Below are positions 32,937 through 42,794 of a stretch of DNA of 64,000 nt, piece by piece. Positions within the stretch are counted from its first letter, which is position 1. Every line of letters starts with the position of its first letter. This DNA is from Limnephilus marmoratus (taxonomy: Eukaryota; Arthropoda; Insecta; Trichoptera; Limnephilidae): NCBI GenBank assembly GCA_917880885.1, contig OU862933.1, positions 5,875,452-5,939,451 of the forward strand, given 5' to 3'. The notes under the pieces are model-generated. The model ran no database searches. It was given only the letters and a program-made list of their open reading frames with translations, and had not been told where the DNA came from. Both the position numbers and the translations under genes were made by a program.

Positions 32937-33345
32937 TACGTTAGCTCCACACAGGAGGCCCTGAAGAAAATAATTTCCCACATGACCTGTCATCTTAGGG
33001 GTTTTTAATGAAAGGAAGGAGAGAAAGCGTATGATGGGTGGGTAGAAATCTGGGAGTCGGTGTGTCCAGGAGTGACGGACATATTAATCTATCCCTCCAA
33101 CTGCTGTGCTAGGCGATGGGTCGAGAGTGTCCGACTAGAGAGGTCAAAAGGTCTCCTTCAACCAGTCTCTCTGAATCTCGCCACGCAGTAGGAGGACAAA
33201 CTCATCTGTCGCCAAGACCTAGATAAACCTCACCCCATGAATCTGGGCATCCCTGCTAAGTCACCAAACGTAGCGAAACACTTTGGATGACCTTGGCAGA
33301 GATGTTGGTTACCTAATAAATGGTCCCTTAGCTGCGGTACAAACA
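32937..33345 (-). mobile_element. Non-autonomous retroposon sharing the LINE tail
   Basis: The 3' end carries CTCCACACAGGAGGCCCTG, as in the LINE at 27295. The body has a different sequence: GGTGGGTAGGAATCTGGG-like, CACCCCATGAATC and CTAAGTCACCAAACGTAGCG. The 5' end stops at AATAAATGGT, the same point as the copy at 42560-44025. A fixed 5' end plus a borrowed LINE tail suggests a SINE-like unit. Confidence 0.65.
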
Positions 33346-33483
33346 TTCCTCTTATTTATTTGAAACCTATAATACACAAATCTAAAGATGATAGAAGAAT
33401 GGTAAAACCGGTCCGGCTTTAATCTGAAACAAAGTTAATAGTTAATGGATATTCCAAGAATACGATGTAAAAATATTTTCATT

Positions 33484-33914
33484 CTTCTTCTTCTTCTTCG
33501 ATGGCGCTACAGCCCAGAGTGGAAGATACTCTCAGTATCGCCCTGGTGTAAGACCACCATTCAGAATTGAAACGTTACTTGAAATGGCGTTAGCCGTGTT
33601 TGGTGACTGGTCACCAAACATTCGGATCTGGATCCGAATAGCCAGGTACTTCCCCACCTCCCTCTTACCCATCTCCTTCCCTTCCCTTTTACCTTCAGCC
33701 TCACAACATACCCCTATAGGGATGCCATAGTCCCACTGGCTCCAGACGGGAGCAGTTGGGACTCTTGTGCGGTACACATGTAAAAAAAAAGCCCATTTCG
33801 AGCTTTGGCCTCCTACAATAGTCGCCTCCAACTCCTCCTGTCCTCAGCGGCTGACTTCCAATTTGGTACCTGGAGAAGCTGTGCTGCATCCCCTCTTACT
33901 TCGTCTTCCAATTC
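33484..33914 (-). mobile_element. RTE-like LINE 3' end with 12-bp TSD and GAA tail
   Basis: It matches the 3' end of 42795-43846: tail (TTC)n on the plus strand, GATGGCGCTACAGCCC and GAGCTTTGGCCTCC. AATATTTTCATT flanks it at 33472-33483 and 33915-33926, a perfect 12-bp target duplication. A SINE interrupts it. Confidence 0.85.
33517..33789 (+). mobile_element. SINE inserted in the LINE, AGCCCA TSD
   Basis: GAGTGGAAGATACTCTCAG through GGGAGCAGTTGGGACTC to an A9 tail. AGCCCA occurs at 33511-33516 and 33790-33795, so the insertion is exact. It lacks the tRNA head found at 59625. Confidence 0.8.
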
Positions 33915-33922
33915 CAATATTT

Positions 33923-34733
33923 TCATTCAACAATAACAATAAAAATGTTCATTATTCACATTCATTCAATTATATTATTCATTCAACGGTTACAATAAAA
34001 ATATTCAATATACACATTCATTCATTAGTATAATCCATTCAACGATTACAATAAAATATTCATTTACACATTCATTCATTAGCATAATCCATTCAACGAT
34101 TACAATAAAAATATTCATTATACACATTCATTCATTAGCATAATCCATTCAACGATTACATTAAAAATATTCATTATACACATTCATTCATTAGCATAAT
34201 CCATTCAACGATTACAGTAAAAATATTCATTATACACATTCATTAATTAGCATAATCCATTCAACGATCACAATAAAAATATTCATTATACACATTCATT
34301 CATTAGCATAATCCATTCAACGATTACAATAAAAAATATTAATTTTACACATTCATTCATTAGCATAATCTATTCAACGATTACAATAAAAATATTCATT
34401 ATACACATTCATTCATTAGAATAATCCATTCAACGATTACAATAAAAATATTCATTATACCTACACATTCATTCATTAGCATAATCCATTCAACGATTAC
34501 ATTAAAAATATTCATTATACACATTCATTCATTAGCATAATCCATTCAACGATTACAGTAAAAATATTCATTATACACATTCATTAATTAGCATAATCCA
34601 TTCAACGATTACAATAAAAATATCCATTATACACATTCATTAATTAGCATAATCCATTCAACGATTACAATAAAAATATCCATTATACACATTCATTCAT
34701 TAGCATAATCCATTCAACGATTACAATAAAAAT
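33923..34733. repeat. 56-bp minisatellite, about 14 units
   Basis: The unit contains TCATTAGCATAATCCATTC and AACGATTACAATAAAAATAT. It begins within the right-hand target duplication of the LINE. A two-unit variant pair (TTAAAAAT, then CAGTAAAAAT with TTAATT) recurs about 340 bp later, indicating block duplication. One unit has an extra CTAC. Confidence 0.92.
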
Positions 34734-34768
34734 TAATATTAATAAATAATAATACCAATTTTTAAACG

Positions 34769-35300
34769 ACTTCAAAAAGGAGGAGGTTCTCAATTCAACT
34801 GTATTTTTTTAATTTTTTTCTATGTTTGTTACCTCAGAACTTTCGACTGGGTGAACCGATATTAATGATTCTTTTTTTATTTGAAAGCTGATGCTTTCCG
34901 TGTGGTCCCATTTTAATTTGGTCTAGTTCTGACAATGGCATCCATGAGAAAACCTTATAAGTCTTAAATTTGCATTAAGTATGTGCGCGACAAATGGACG
35001 AATAACTCAATATCACGCCAACCGATTTCAATGATTCTTTTTTTATTATTGGAAAAGATGCACTTCAAGGGTAGTTTGATGAGAATTTGGTTAGGTTCTG
35101 ATTATGGGATCTATGACAAAGTAACGGAACTCTTTAATTCTTAGGAGCAAATTAACGATACTCGGCCGAATCTCTTAATTTGACCGTAAAATCGTTATGG
35201 TCAAATTATGTCTAATATGAGCAGCACGTTTATTAGGTCTACCCATATTCATACAAATTAGTTAGTGTACTTCAGATTCACTAAAATTCAACAAAAAAAC
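34769..35300 (+). mobile_element. Interspersed element, copy 1 (pair with 51460-52477)
   Basis: It begins ACGACTTCAAAAAGGAGGAG. Much of it is the reverse complement of 52080-52477, and its right part (TGAGCAGCACGTTTATTAGG) matches 51510-51540. The class is unknown; the ACGACTTCAAAAAGGAGGAG type of end is common in Lepidoptera. Confidence 0.65.
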
Positions 35301-35620
35301 GACTTCAATAAATACACTTCTACAACTAAATAATCAACATACTTTTTCTACTCATCAATATGTAGGTAAGTTTGTTATTTTTAGAGTTGGTGTCAACAAA
35401 AGTACCCGGCCCGGCGTGTACACTTTACAGCTCCCCTCCCGCCTCTCGCCTCGTCAAGTCGCTCGTGCGACACAAGCACATCTCACTAACTATGTATGTA
35501 GTTACAATCCTACCTTGGCTGACACCGACTCCAAAAATAACAAACTTACCTACATATTGATGAGTAGAAAAAGTATGTTGATTATTAAGTTGTGGAAGAA
35601 TACGAAATTATTTTTTAACT
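35290..35620. mobile_element. Foldback element with long TIRs, copy 1
   Basis: Arms of about 85 bp (TTTTCTACTCATCAATATG and its inverse CATATTGATGAGTAGAAAA) enclose a GC-rich centre (CCCGGCCCGGCGTG). A second copy in the opposite orientation lies at 51100-51400. Both sit beside the same neighbouring element. Confidence 0.75.
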
Positions 35621-35659
35621 TTTTGTTTTTTTTGAAGTCGTTTTTTTGTTTTGTTAAAA

Positions 35660-37756
35660 AAAAATTCTTCAATACGATAAAATATTTTATTATACTTCTG
35701 ACTGGTTCGTATCATTTTGATTATTGTCATCAGGTTCTTAGGGAAATAATTTGGTGGTGGATTTTTCGTACATTATCAACGCATTCTTTGCCAACGGAAG
35801 ATGATACGAAGCAATGCTTTTTTGGCAGTCATTTAGACTAATGCTCAACCGCCCACTAGAGGTCACAAGTATTCTAGGAGGGGACAAACAAATACTGTTA
35901 GCTAAATTGTACTTAGGTACTTAAGGCCATCTGAACAATCATCAATCCCATGGAATGCTGTTTTTACAGCTAATAATTATGATGACTTAAACGATTGACT
36001 AAGACTATATAAGATAAAGGTAATAGAATATCTTTACTTATACAACAGGAATCTGTTTTTGAAATAGATTCATTACTACAGTAAAGGATTTTAAAATAAT
36101 AATACAAAAAAAAATATTAAAAATATGTATTCAATTTATTCCATAATTTCAAAAGCCTTTTTAAGGGCCCGTTGTTTCGCATAAATTAAAATCTAACATT
36201 GTCATCAAATGACTATTCAGCGCCATTTTGTTTTATTTTATTAAAAGGGTTCCGTTAAACGCCGATTCTAGGTGTGTTTCGGCTTTCCGTCAAATTCTAA
36301 AAAGCTGAACGGAAGCATTCAACTGTCAAAAATCTAAATGATGAAGGGAAGCTTTCAACTGTCAAAAATTTGATGACAACATTTCGATTTAGTTTCTGTG
36401 AAACAACATAAGTAAAGAAACTAAAATTATAAGTTAATTTAAGATGATTGCAGCTTATAATGCAGTAGCGCTTGCTTGTTGCACGGAAAGTAACTCTGGT
36501 TCAATGAACTCGGATTTATTTTTAATTTAAGTGTCATTTTCAAAATTGGAACTGATGTGTTTAGAATTCTGACAAGCGATAGGACCCACACTGTAAAATG
36601 ATATTTTTACTAGAATTTTGTTGATAATTTTCTATTCGAAATGTATTTTTTTATTTCTGATGTTTAATCAAAGACTTTTTTGTATTTCTTCGACATTAAC
36701 TATGTAACATTTTCTAGACATTTTGTTTGAAGAGTTGTAATTTTCAATTTACATTTTTTTGGAAGTAACAAATGTTCATTGAACTTTAAAACTCTTGGCA
36801 GTTGGCTAGATTCTTCATAACATTTCTCTTCTTCATTTCTATTAGACTCAAAACATTCCTCAAATTCGGAGTTCCATAATATCATACGTAGTTTCAGCAT
36901 AATTCAAAATTGCTCGTCTCTAACACCATGCGAAACGAAAACCAAAGCATAAAAACACCCCGATAAACAATCTTTTTTTCCGAATTTTTTGTTACCATTA
37001 TCACATTATCCATCAAAATAATAGATATAAGTACCACGATATTCCAAATTCCCAAGATATAAGATATATTGTTATTAAAAAATAATCATGAACCAAACCA
37101 CAGAATAACCCCTTCGGCAGTTCTGCGAACGTGGTATCGAATATATCTGGTATTAATCGTATGAAATTCTTAAAACACTTTTTAAATGCCGCGTGAAATT
37201 GTTCTATTTCTTGGAACCATGTGTTCATTGACATTTAGACCGACTAAATACATTCAAAATCTCTAATGGAGAGAAAAATATGTAGGTTTATTCTATGCCG
37301 TTATTACTAAAAATATTCGAAAAAATCTTATTTTTTTAAATCAACTAGTTGAAGTCCTCGGACATTCCAGGACTTCAACTAGTTGATTTAAAAAAATAAG
37401 GACAAGTTTAGTTTGCAAAATTTTATCAAAAAATATCAAAATTCTGCTTTAAGTGGTGGGAAAGGGTGCAGGTGCAGGTTATTTTATCGAAATATAATGT
37501 TAACAGCGACCTTTTACTTGTTTTGAAGGTCAAGTGTGCAAAGTTTCATCATTCTGGGAATAAAACTATAGCTAGAAATATCTATAGAAGCATTACTTGC
37601 TTTTTTAACCCCATTTATAATAATCGTTAGACTCTACCATTATTTTACTGTTTGTTGTTGAATTATTTTCATCAGCGGGCATTTAACGCAATTTCCTCAG
37701 AGAAACATTGAAAATTCCGTTAGCTTTTTGACACAACTCTAGGGATGGGTGATGTT
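35660..37756. other. No gene; small inverted repeats
   Basis: AACATTGTCATCAAA (about 36196) and TTTGATGACAACATT (about 36368) form a 190-bp foldback. The hairpin at 37327-37400 is listed separately. No frame with a recognisable domain. Confidence 0.45.
37327..37400. repeat. Perfect 32-bp hairpin containing CAACTAGTTG
   Basis: CTTATTTTTTTAAATCAACT plus AGTTGAAGTCCT form a 32-base arm. The other arm is its exact reverse complement, with a 10-base loop. CTAGTTG at both arms resembles a Helitron end, suggesting a head-to-head end duplication. Confidence 0.92.
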
Positions 37757-37882
37757 AATTTTCACGTTCTGTGTAAGTTCTATTCGAGTTCTGTTATTAT
37801 ATCATTATAGGCCAGTTTCTTCATGAAACTGAAATAACCACAGAACTTGAATAGAACTTACGCAGAACGTGAAAATTGACTT
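37757..37882. mobile_element. Small foldback MITE
   Basis: AATTTTCACGTTCTG...AAGTTCTATTCGAGTTCTG pairs with CAGAACTTGAATAGAACTTA...CAGAACGTGAAAATT. A related segment interrupts the SINE at 22475-22570. Confidence 0.75.
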
Positions 37883-38237
37883 CAAATATTGATGAATCCG
37901 TCAAATTTTTTAAAGCAACTCGTCCCAAGATTTTACTCTCGTAAGTTTAACTTCCGTGTAGGTAAATTATTTTCCATTGTCTCTGTAACAAGTGTGTGCG
38001 GTAATACCGAACGAATCTTGCTTTTTTATTAGCATGACATCATGATTCATGAGGCCAAGATTTGCGTTGGGCGGGTCCATAGTACCAATCATCTGGGGTC
38101 AGCGACCCCTGCTCAGGTTCATCTCAATTGAGATTAGTCAGAGGTTTGGGTATAAACCGAATTCTAACATATAACAGTCAGCTGGGCCGCTGTACCTGTG
38201 CCGTGTACATATTGTAATTACAATCATTACACGATCA

Positions 38238-39246
38238 GGGGCTCGATTCTCCAATCGCGGCCGCTCGCAATCTCTGTCGAAAGTATATACATTGTTATTC
38301 TCGAGTCTCGTCGAAGGAGCATACTTAGACGCAAAACGTTAAAAGTGATTCCACTCGGATAACGAATGGGTTGAACCAGTCGACACCGAAAAAAACTGTC
38401 AAAATCTAGTAGATTATATTTTGTTTTAAAGCGTTTTAATTTTTCATGTAAGTACAATTGTTATCTACTTTAAAACTTAAAACCAACTTAAAAATTCTAT
38501 ATAAGTACAAAAATGATTAGATTTAATTAGGTGGGGGTTGTGGGAGGGTGATTTTGGGAGAGGGGAAGAACAGTGGGAAGAGTCAACATTACATGGAAAC
38601 ATTTTTAATACGGGTGATTTACAGGGTGCTATTGTTTTATTAACTAAAATCATTTTTGATTTAATTTTTTTGTTTATTTCTAAGGTTTCTAAGCTTTAGA
38701 ACTTCAAAATAGTTAATGCCCAGGAAATACAAAAAATAGTACATTGCATCCTAACCTAAGATCATTTCCCGTGCGCTCTTCGAAAGACAAGCATCGTATA
38801 TTTGAAGTTGTTTTAAGGTTCCATATATTGCTACATGAACCAGTGGTATTAGTTGAATACATAATGTAGAGCAAGCTGAATCAGATGCTTTGAGTCCAAC
38901 AAGAACGTTTCACCGGAGGGTAGATACTTTTAACAAGAAAATTAACATCTTAATTAATCAGTTGCGAGATCGTTTTGCAGGCGTTAGTAGAATTACGTTT
39001 ATTTTCCGCGGATGGTTACCAGATGTTCTTGGTTTTTAGTAATACAGTTCGCCATTTCACAGCACCACACCACAGAAACGTCAAAAACATCCGAAACGCA
39101 GACAATATTCACAGGATTGCCAATATGATCATCTCTTCAAGCCTTCGACATTCAAGAATATGTTTAAATGATGCATTCGACAAAGTTCGTCGAGACGACG
39201 GGTAATTTTTAAATAACTCTTGATCGCTATTGAGAAATCGAGCCCC
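38238..39246. mobile_element. TIR element with possible PIF/Harbinger remnants
   Basis: GGGGCTCGATTCTCCAATCG and its inverse (GAAATCGAGCCCC) bound about 1 kb. The plus frame 38975-39205 holds LVELRLFSADGYQMF and NIHRIANMIISSSLRHSRIC, faintly like two segments of PIF/Harbinger nucleases. No catalytic triad is recognisable. TSD not found. Confidence 0.5.
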
Positions 39247-39564
39247 AGGTCTAAACATGGCACGTCGCACACGCCAGCAATATCTGCATTAAATTGAATG
39301 AAAAAAACTTCGGTTGTATAAATATGTAGATCCCATGATTATTATGCTGGGAGTGTTATAAATGAGGTACCTGAAATGTTTGCAGAATTGATGCTGATCT
39401 ACATACTTCAAGGCAGGGACAAACTATTTACATAACGTGACGAATATGGTAGATAGGTCGAGGTTAGTTTTTGAAACGTATTGACGGTAATTATTATGAT
39501 AATGACAGAGGGATTAAAACTTTGAATCTTTAGTCTTGTGGTCTTGTAGTCTCGTGGTCTATAC
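39247..39564. other. No recognisable gene
   Basis: Short unique spacer. Confidence 0.4.
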
Positions 39565-40402
39565 CAGTGGTTCCCAACAGAGGTGGTACCGTCCCCCTTG
39601 GGAGCGTTGGTGAGTTTCAAAGGGCGGTGGTCGCCTCGAGTGCAAATGATGGGGATTGAAAGACTCTAAGGGGGCAGTGAAGGACTGAAATGGGTTTCAA
39701 AGGTAAAAAAAATATCCTAATAAAATAATAAGTCGGAAGTACCATTGCAAGAATCTTGCAAATGAATCTTTCAATTAGTGTTTAGGTATTATTGACGGGT
39801 TAACAGTATTTTTGGTTTGCGTAATGTTTTTTCAAAAATCCTTAAAATAATTAATATTAACCTCGAGAAAATAAATATTTTTTTTTAAATTTAGAAATAC
39901 AGCATTCCCGACTTATAAATAATCACAGAATATTAAAAATCAAACCATATCCATCATTATAAGCAGAAATGTGGCTTCCGGATCGAACCCGCAACGCCCG
40001 GGTTAAAAAAATTGTTAAATTAAACAAAAACTTCTACTAACCGGCTGTATGGCAAAAAAAGGCTGTTTTTATGTTTTTCGCGACACGGCGACGGCAACGG
40101 CTCGCGGCAATCTCATTTCTTTAATATGAGTGAGGGAGATGCAAGAAAATGATTACTTTTTCATTTGGAGGAAGAAGACAACGTACATAATAATTTATCT
40201 CACTATTATGTTTGTGACAAATAAAGTATCTTATTTGCGTTTTCGTGCCGTCGCCGTGCCGTAACCGTTATAATTATAAAAGCAGTGACATTCTCCTCGC
40301 AAACATACTTTTCCTTTTCGTAAAAAAACATTCGTTCGCGGCGCTTTTTCCATCTGTGGTAACTATTTGTCATTGGTGGGGGGGGAAGTTTGAGAACCTC
40401 TG
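39565..40402. mobile_element. hAT-like non-autonomous element
   Basis: The ends are CAGTGGTTCCCAAC and GTTTGAGAACCTCTG, hAT-type inverted repeats, with a C/G tract inside each. The flanks (GTCTATAC, AATATAGA) are not direct repeats. Inside, CCGGATCGAACCCGC at about 39979 resembles a tRNA T-arm from a SINE. Confidence 0.6.
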
Positions 40403-40417
40403 AATATAGACTAGAGC

Positions 40418-41049
40418 CATAGACATCCAAATGGATAGACAAGCAGTTACAGATGAGGGGTAAAACCAAACTATGGAGAGCAAGAGGGGAAAGATGACTG
40501 TCATTCGTTGAACAATCAATCTGACAGTATATAGGCATCTCGCATTACAATATCACCATTTAGTTCTTAAAAGCAAAATCTGCTTTGAATGAATAGACCT
40601 TTTTACATGGGAGCGCGAATTGCTTGCCACGTTCAAAACTTATTTGCTAAGGCCAAATGCTCGCCCCAAAAAGACTCGCGCCAATACACATATCAATATT
40701 TTCTTGCCGTGTTTAGTTAAAACACTTTTACAAATATTTCATAATTTACTTACCCCTGTAACCAGCGACGAGCACATTGGAGTACCGCCCACATTCGCTA
40801 TGTGCATATTGATATGTAGATATATTGTATAGCACAAGCTGCCGTTATTTCGTTAAATGTATGGATGTCAGCTTCTCGCTGTTCACGGCAAGAATGATGA
40901 AGTCACACATTTTAGATTCAAGCGAGGCTATATCCCCTCCCCATGGAGCGAGCCGGTTCCAAGGAGGAGCTACAGCCGGCGCCATGTGGAGGGGGAAATA
41001 ATACGTTTTTATCACTTAGGGCAGGTCCAGATATATTCATATGTCCGTG
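40418..41049 (+). mobile_element. 632-bp-type mobile element, copy 2, exact 8-bp TSD
   Basis: ACTAGAGC occurs at 40410-40417 and 41050-41057, directly bordering CATAGACAT and ATGTCCGTG. The sequence is about 97% identical to 6640-7410 (inverted), without the 134-bp duplication. Two independent insertions each with its own 8-bp target repeat show that this unit is mobile and fix its borders. Confidence 0.82.
40861..41001 (+). CDS. Small 46-aa frame in the mobile element, copy 2
   Basis: The counterpart of 6689-6829: ATG to TAA, 46 residues, MDVSFSLFTARMM...GAMWRGK. The overlapping frame 40857-41054 is also open, ending just past the element border. The function is unknown. A non-autonomous cut-and-paste element would not need a product, so this may be a captured exon or a chance frame. 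Confidence 0.35.
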   Translation: MDVSFSLFTARMMKSHILDSSEAISPPHGASRFQGGATAGAMWRGK

Positions 41050-41057
41050 ACTAGAGC

Positions 41058-41439
41058 ACTAAATAGGTCTGTATCGGTGGTTTTCCATTTCAAATATTTC
41101 ATTTAATGCATGCAAGGATTTTGGTCCTGGAATTTGGAACACACAAGAAAGGTGAAAAGTCGTGATTGATTGATTAATAAAAACCTATTTTTTTTAAGTT
41201 TATCATCATCAGTACCTAATAATATCGACAATACCCCTTCAGTTTAGTTTATATTTTTAGATTAGGGCGAGACCTACAATATTATAATGATCAAATGATT
41301 TTTATTCAATAATCATTATTTTGATTCATCGTTTCGTATTTTGATTGTCATTTTGAACTCTAACAAGAGTCAAATAAAATGTAATATTAGAACAGTAAGT
41401 ACTGTATGATTTTAGATTTACACGGTCGAAAAATTAGAC
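41058..41439. other. No recognisable gene
   Basis: AT-rich spacer. Confidence 0.45.
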
Positions 41440-41600
41440 CGTCTTGTGCTACCTCCATCTTTAGCCAACGTTTTGAACCGCATTACAGAGTCCATTATCA
41501 TAACAGATGTGTAATATTATACATCAGCCCTGATGATGGACGCTGTATATTGTTCGAAACGTGGGATAAAGAAGGAGGTATAATACCCCAAAAATGAATG
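41440..41600. mobile_element. Foldback element with CTGATGA...GAAAC core, copy 1
   Basis: GCTACCTCCATCTTTAGCC at the left pairs with the inverse near AAAGAAGGAGGTA at the right. The right arm holds CCCTGATGATGGACGCTG followed by TTCGAAACG. Other copies: 56063-56250 and a right half at 49625-49690. Confidence 0.7.
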
Positions 41601-41948
41601 ACGATAAAACTCCTCAATAATTATTGATGCCAACTATATTATTGGTTATGATATAAAATTAATATAAAATATTAAAAAAATATTTCTGAATACCAGTTGC
41701 CTTCAGATCAGCTAAGTGGGTACTTAAAAATCAAAATTAAAAACCCTTTAAAAATGAATATAAACAAAACCTTCGTCTTTACGTATAATTATTATTAATT
41801 TAAAAAAAAAACGTTTAATTCAAGTGAAAAAACAGCAAAGTGCAAATAAATAAAATAACAGTGCTCAATTTTAAGTCACATAAAAAATAAATGAATATGA
41901 AAATAATTGTGAATAGTTTGAAGACTTGACAATCCCTGGAAAGACACG
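41601..41948. other. Possible 5' UTR of the next exon
   Basis: From about 41818 the sequence (CAAGTGAAAAAACAGC, then AAAGTGCAAATAAA) has the A-rich, stop-rich character of an insect 5' UTR and runs into the ATG at 41949. No TATA box or clear initiator could be placed. Confidence 0.35.
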
Positions 41949-42247
41949 ATGACCACACCACAGACAAAATCCGAACCAGATGAAGAACTATCAAAGATAT
42001 CAGTGCCCCCTTCACAGAGATTATTCTTCAGGCCAGGAACCATAGACGAAGGTGCAGAGTCCAGTGACCCTCACGAGGGGGCCCGGGCGGAGTCCCCCTT
42101 CCTGGGACCCCCGGGAGGACCTATGGTCACGGGAGCTCTGGGACTGCGTGAGTCGCGACTGAGGATGAGTGCTCACAGCCTGCACAGGAGCGCCACTGTA
42201 GGGAGCTCTATTGGACACTCCATGTACGCGAGAGGGGAGAGTTGCAG
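41949..42247 (+). CDS. Host first coding exon, 99 codons, gene unknown
   Basis: ATG at 41949 (context CACGATGACC) opens a frame reading MTTPQTKSEPDEELSKISVP, then RLFFRPGTIDEGAES and a Pro/Gly-rich stretch, then SRLRMSAHSLHRSATVGSS. The exon is much more GC-rich than its surroundings, and no repeat copy of it exists in the window. It can end at a donor CAG|GTTAAA (GT at 42248-42249), leaving two bases over (phase 2). Beyond the donor the frame drifts into AT-rich sequence and stops at 42287. The acidic, Ser/Pro-rich, low-complexity composition fits a disordered cytoplasmic N-terminus of a larger protein. No family could be named. This is the strongest evidence for a host gene in the window. 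Confidence 0.65.
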
Positions 42248-42249
42248 GT

Positions 42250-42559
42250 TAAAAATTATTCAATTAAATACGAAAATATGCCTTTAAACGCCATTAACAC
42301 CCCACTTTTTCTATGAATGCACTTTTTAACCTCTTGATCGCCGCAGTATCAAAATATGAGATTTTAACGGAAGTGTAAATACATTATGATACTTATTGTT
42401 ATTATAACTATAATACAAGTCACAAATGTGATAGAGAGTAGAGGATTCCAATGAAAAGGACATTATTTATTAGCCTTCACAATTCTTCTATCAAAAGATA
42501 ATTGTGAAATGTCAATTTTGTTTTTCTTTATGACATATTAATGCCAGAAATATTTTTTT
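42250..42559 (+). other. Presumed intron start, nothing else seen
   Basis: AT-rich sequence after the 42248 donor. No frame or repeat. Confidence 0.4.
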
Positions 42560-42794
42560 GTTTAGTTTAGCACTAGGAAAATAATTCCCTTCAGAGCCTA
42601 TATCATCTTGAAACTGTGTGGAGGATTTCCCTTCCTAGGAAAAATTATCTGGGACGGAGAAAATTATTACCTGGATAGGAATCTGGGGTCAGTGTGTCCA
42701 GTAGTGACGGTCGTATAAATCTAGCCTTTCACTGCGATGCAAGGCTACGTTCCGAGAGGGTCCTGCTGGAGAGGTCAGAAGTTCTCCCTCAACC

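Noticed and set aside
33923..34733. Second possible CRISPR-like or satellite-gene array
   Set aside because: Contiguous 56-bp AT-rich units without spacers or frame.
35416..35841. 141-codon plus-strand frame
   Set aside because: It lies mainly in the foldback element's GC-rich centre and poly-T arm; no protein-like character.
39565..40402. Confident hAT call with TSD
   Set aside because: The ends are hAT-like, but the flanks GTCTATAC and AATATAGA are not direct repeats (they are closer to inverse), so only a tentative call is given.
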